Assembly (NCBI GenBank): GCA_947167415.1
Contig: CAMVHY010000050.1
Location: 1-8,177, forward strand
Source of the DNA: an uncultured Clostridia bacterium
GTDB lineage: Bacteria > Bacillota > Clostridia > Lachnospirales > CAMVHY01
DNA: 8,177 nt
Direction: 5' to 3'
A model generated the notes under the pieces. It was given only the letters and a program-made list of their open reading frames with translations, searched no databases and was not told the origin of the DNA. A program made the translations under genes and the position numbers. Each line of letters begins with the position of its first letter. Position 1 is the stretch's first letter. Below are positions 6,311-8,177 of this stretch, in pieces.

Positions 6311-6350
6311 AACTCTCACAAAAGAATATTTGTGGGAGTTTTGTTTTGTT
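6311..6350 (+). terminator. Intrinsic terminator of the DUF5684-like gene
   Basis: AACTCTCACAAA (6311-6322) pairs with TTTGTGGGAGTT (6329-6340) over twelve positions with a single G-T wobble, around a six-base loop, followed by the T-rich tract TTGTTTTGTT (6341-6350). It lies 32 bases after the stop codon. The remaining spacer up to the next gene (6351-6522) shows no gene that I can support. Confidence 0.92.
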
Positions 6351-6522
6351 AATTCTGTTTGCTAATTTTTGTTATTTGGGATTAAAAATTTCTGTTTTTA
6401 AAGTCTAAATCACAATAAATCTCAAATTCATTACATACAAGATAATAAAATTCTTATTTTCAAACTAAACATTTTGTAAAATTGACATGTAAAAAAATAT
6501 TTTTGTAAGGAAAAATAAAATT

Positions 6523-7488
6523 ATGCAAATAGGAGACTTAAAAATCAAAAATAAATTTTTTTTGGCACCAATGGCAGGTCTAACAAATCTTGCTTTTAGG
6601 ATTTTATGTCGCGAAAATTTTTGTGGGCTTGCTTATACGGAAATGATAAGTGCGAAAGCAATTTATTTTGACAACAAAAAAACTTTTTGTCTTTTAGAAA
6701 CAAATAAATTTGACAAACCATTGGGCGTTCAATTATTTGGTCATGAACCAAAAGTTTTTTATGACGCAATAAAAAAGATTGATAACGACGAAATTGATTT
6801 ATTTGACATAAATTTTGGTTGTCCGGCAAAAAAAATTATTCGTAATGGCGATGGGTCAGCTTTATTAGAAAATAAAAAATTAATTGCTGAGATTATAAAA
6901 TTTTGTGTTAGAGCAACAAAAAAACCTGTGACGGCAAAGATTAGGCAGGGATTTATAAAAAAGGATAATAATAAAATTATTGAAATCGCAAAAATAATTG
7001 AAGATTCTGGCGCGTCGGCAATTTGTGTTCATGGCCGAACAGCTAAAGAATTTTATTCTGGTCAAGCTGATTGGAATATAATTCGCGAAATAAAAAAAAA
7101 TGTTGGTATTCCTGTGATTGGTAATGGCGATATAAAAAATTATCTAGATGCAAAAAAAATATTTGAAATGACTGGATGCGATGCGATTATGATTGGGCGA
7201 GCGGCGCTTGGAAATCCATTTATTTTTAAGCAGATAAATGAATTTTTAAATTCGAATCAAAAAAAAATTTTGCCTGAGTTAAGTCCAAAAGAAAAAATAA
7301 ATTTGGCGCAACGACATTTGGAAATTTTAAACGGTGTGAAAAATAAAAATTTATTTGAGATGCGACGACATTTGCTTTTTTATATAAAAAATTTTCCTGA
7401 GACATCAAAAATTCGCCAGGAAATAAATAATTGTGTTGATTATGATGATTTTTTTAATCTGCTTAAAGTTCTGTCAAGAAAGTTATGA
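6523..7488 (+). CDS. dusB: tRNA dihydrouridine synthase (Dus family, DusB-like)
   Basis: Dus enzymes are FMN-dependent and use NADPH to reduce specific uridines in tRNA to dihydrouridine. The 321-residue protein has a TIM-barrel domain (about 1-240) and the C-terminal helical tRNA-binding domain (about 250-321), the usual size. Visible motifs are APMAGLTNLAFR (15-26, FMN binding), GVQLFGHEP (68-76), DINFGCPAKK (95-104) with the catalytic Cys100, K139 in TAKIRQG, CVHGRTAKEFYSGQADW (168-184), VIGNGDI (198-204) and CDAIMIGRAALGNP (219-232). The NFGCPAKK and GRTAKEFYSG motifs favour the DusB-like bacterial group; the position modified cannot be read from sequence. The ATG at 6523 is preceded by TAAGGA (6506-6511) at a rather long spacing of 11 bases, and the family N-terminus fits. 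Its last 26 bases overlap the end of rsmE on the opposite strand. The gene probably has its own promoter after the upstream terminator, but none is clear. Confidence 0.94.
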   Translation: MQIGDLKIKNKFFLAPMAGLTNLAFRILCRENFCGLAYTEMISAKAIYFDNKKTFCLLETNKFDKPLGVQLFGHEPKVFYDAIKKIDNDEIDLFDINFGCPAKKIIRNGDGSALLENKKLIAEIIKFCVRATKKPVTAKIRQGFIKKDNNKIIEIAKIIEDSGASAICVHGRTAKEFYSGQADWNIIREIKKNVGIPVIGNGDIKNYLDAKKIFEMTGCDAIMIGRAALGNPFIFKQINEFLNSNQKKILPELSPKEKINLAQRHLEILNGVKNKNLFEMRRHLLFYIKNFPETSKIRQEINNCVDYDDFFNLLKVLSRKL

Positions 7489-8177
7489 TAGATAAAATAA
7501 AAAGTGATGCAGTTTCAGTTCGTAAAATTCTTTTGCCGAGCGAAATAGGTTGTAAATTATTTTTTTCTGCCAAAATAATTTCTTGATTTGAAAAACCACC
7601 TTCAGGTCCAATAAAAATTCCAATCGATTTTTTTTGATTTAAATCTTGGGACAAAATTTTTTTTATGGAAATATTTGTTTTTTCGTGGGCAATAATATTT
7701 AAGTCAAAATTTTTTGCCGCTAGAATAGCTTGTGAAAAATTAATCGTATTTGAGATTTCAGGAATTATTCCACGCCCTGATTGTTCCGCTGCTGATTTAG
7801 CAATTTTTTTCCAGCGCAAAAATTTATTTTCGCCTGGATTTTTTTTTATGTTGCAAAAATCTGTTATGACCGGAATTATTTTATCTACACCAAGTTCGAT
7901 TGATTTTTGAATTATAAGCTCAAATTTATCTGATTTAGGAATTGCTTGAAATAAAATTATTTTTTTGGGCGGTTCGGTTTGGGAATTTTGGATATTTTTT
8001 ATAAACAAAATTGCACTCTCGTGATCAATATTTTTTATTTCACAAAAATAATCTTTTTGATTACCGTCGCAAATAATAATTTTATCTTTTGGGTTTAAAC
8101 GCAACGCTTTTATATGCTTAAAATTTTCTCCCGTAATTTTAATTTTCCCAGCCAAAATTCTTTCTTGAATAAAAATC
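7463..8177 (-). CDS. rsmE: 16S rRNA (uracil-1498-N3)-methyltransferase RsmE, 5' end outside window
   Basis: RsmE methylates N3 of U1498 (E. coli numbering) in 16S rRNA using S-adenosylmethionine. The frame stays open from the TAA at 7463-7465 to the window end, so the gene is cut at its 5' end: the TTG at 8153-8155 is preceded in frame by codons for IFIQERI, which match the normal RsmE N-terminus (Arg-aromatic-Phe-Ile type), and the true start is just past base 8177. About 237 residues are visible. Counting from the TTG, residues 1-60 form the PUA-like RNA-binding domain (ITGENFKHIKALRL), and 65-230 the SPOUT methyltransferase domain with AAEQSGRG (122-129), the knot motif GPEGGFS (183-189) and LGKRILRTETA (206-216). 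The 3' end overlaps dusB by 26 bases, convergent. In many Firmicutes rsmE follows prmA; that would lie outside this window. Confidence 0.94.
   Translation of the reverse strand, partial: IFIQERILAGKIKITGENFKHIKALRLNPKDKIIICDGNQKDYFCEIKNIDHESAILFIKNIQNSQTEPPKKIILFQAIPKSDKFELIIQKSIELGVDKIIPVITDFCNIKKNPGENKFLRWKKIAKSAAEQSGRGIIPEISNTINFSQAILAAKNFDLNIIAHEKTNISIKKILSQDLNQKKSIGIFIGPEGGFSNQEIILAEKNNLQPISLGKRILRTETASLFILSIITFLTEL
7643..7666. repeat. 24-base exact repeat, copy 2 (inside rsmE)
   Basis: Identical to 4078-4101 over 24 bases and read on the - strand as IKKILSQD, residues 164-171 of the RsmE frame counted from the TTG at 8155. It sits in a poorly conserved linker before the GPEGG knot, a place where sequence drift is tolerated. 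Confidence 0.7.

Noticed and set aside
6211..6408. Frame of 65 codons on the + strand overlapping the end of the DUF5684-like gene
   Set aside because: It starts within that gene in another frame, without a ribosome binding site, and runs straight through the strong terminator hairpin, so it would not be transcribed in full.
6482..6508. Perfect TTGACA upstream of dusB as a promoter -35 box
   Set aside because: No acceptable -10 box lies 16 to 18 bases downstream; the best candidate would overlap the ribosome binding site and matches poorly.
8153..8155. TTG as the start of rsmE
   Set aside because: In-frame codons upstream (IFIQERI) match the conserved RsmE N-terminus, so the gene begins beyond the window edge.
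1..8177. tRNA or rRNA genes, CRISPR arrays, insertion sequences, attachment sites
   Set aside because: I looked on both strands and saw no spaced direct repeats, transposase-like frames, inverted terminal repeats or cloverleaf-forming stretches of higher G+C.

Overview
This is an AT-rich window (well below 35% G+C by eye), with lysine-, isoleucine- and asparagine-rich proteins and Shine-Dalgarno sites of the AGGAGG type. Two endospore-specific genes, spoIIP and a very short spoVM, together with rbgA, a PMCA-type Ca2+ ATPase, a dusB-like gene and rsmE, point to a low-GC, spore-forming Bacillota, most likely of the Clostridia or a related uncultured lineage. I cannot name a genus from the sequence.

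Layout from left to right. (1) 1-597, + strand: the 3' part of an asparagine-rich gene of unknown function with two membrane segments, cut by the window start. (2) 598-1701, - strand: spoIIP, abutting gene 1 tail to tail with no gap. (3) 1702-1820: a short region separating spoIIP from spoVM, which are transcribed divergently. (4) 1821-1892, + strand: spoVM, 23 codons, whose 3' end overlaps the end of the next gene. (5) 1885-4488, - strand: a P-type Ca2+-transporting ATPase. (6) 4489-4698: a spacer holding an intrinsic terminator for the gene upstream on the - strand. (7) 4699-5550, - strand: rbgA, a circularly permuted ribosome-assembly GTPase with an odd start site. (8) 5551-5687: a divergent promoter region. 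(9) 5688-6278, + strand: a DUF5684-like integral membrane protein, with its own strong promoter, consensus ribosome binding site and strong terminator. (10) 6523-7488, + strand: a DusB-type tRNA dihydrouridine synthase, overlapping tail to tail with (11) rsmE, - strand, which runs off the window end.

Two themes emerge. SpoIIP (peptidoglycan hydrolysis during engulfment) and SpoVM (membrane anchor for the coat basement layer) both act in the mother cell, and the neighbouring Ca2+ ATPase resembles a class that includes Bacillus subtilis YloB, reported as sporulation-expressed. RbgA, Dus and RsmE all serve ribosome or tRNA maturation. The main discovery is spoVM: at 23 codons it is easily missed by gene callers, but its N-terminal sequence is unmistakable. 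I did not find an obviously new multi-gene system. The least explained elements are the Asn-rich membrane protein at the left edge and the isolated DUF5684-like gene.
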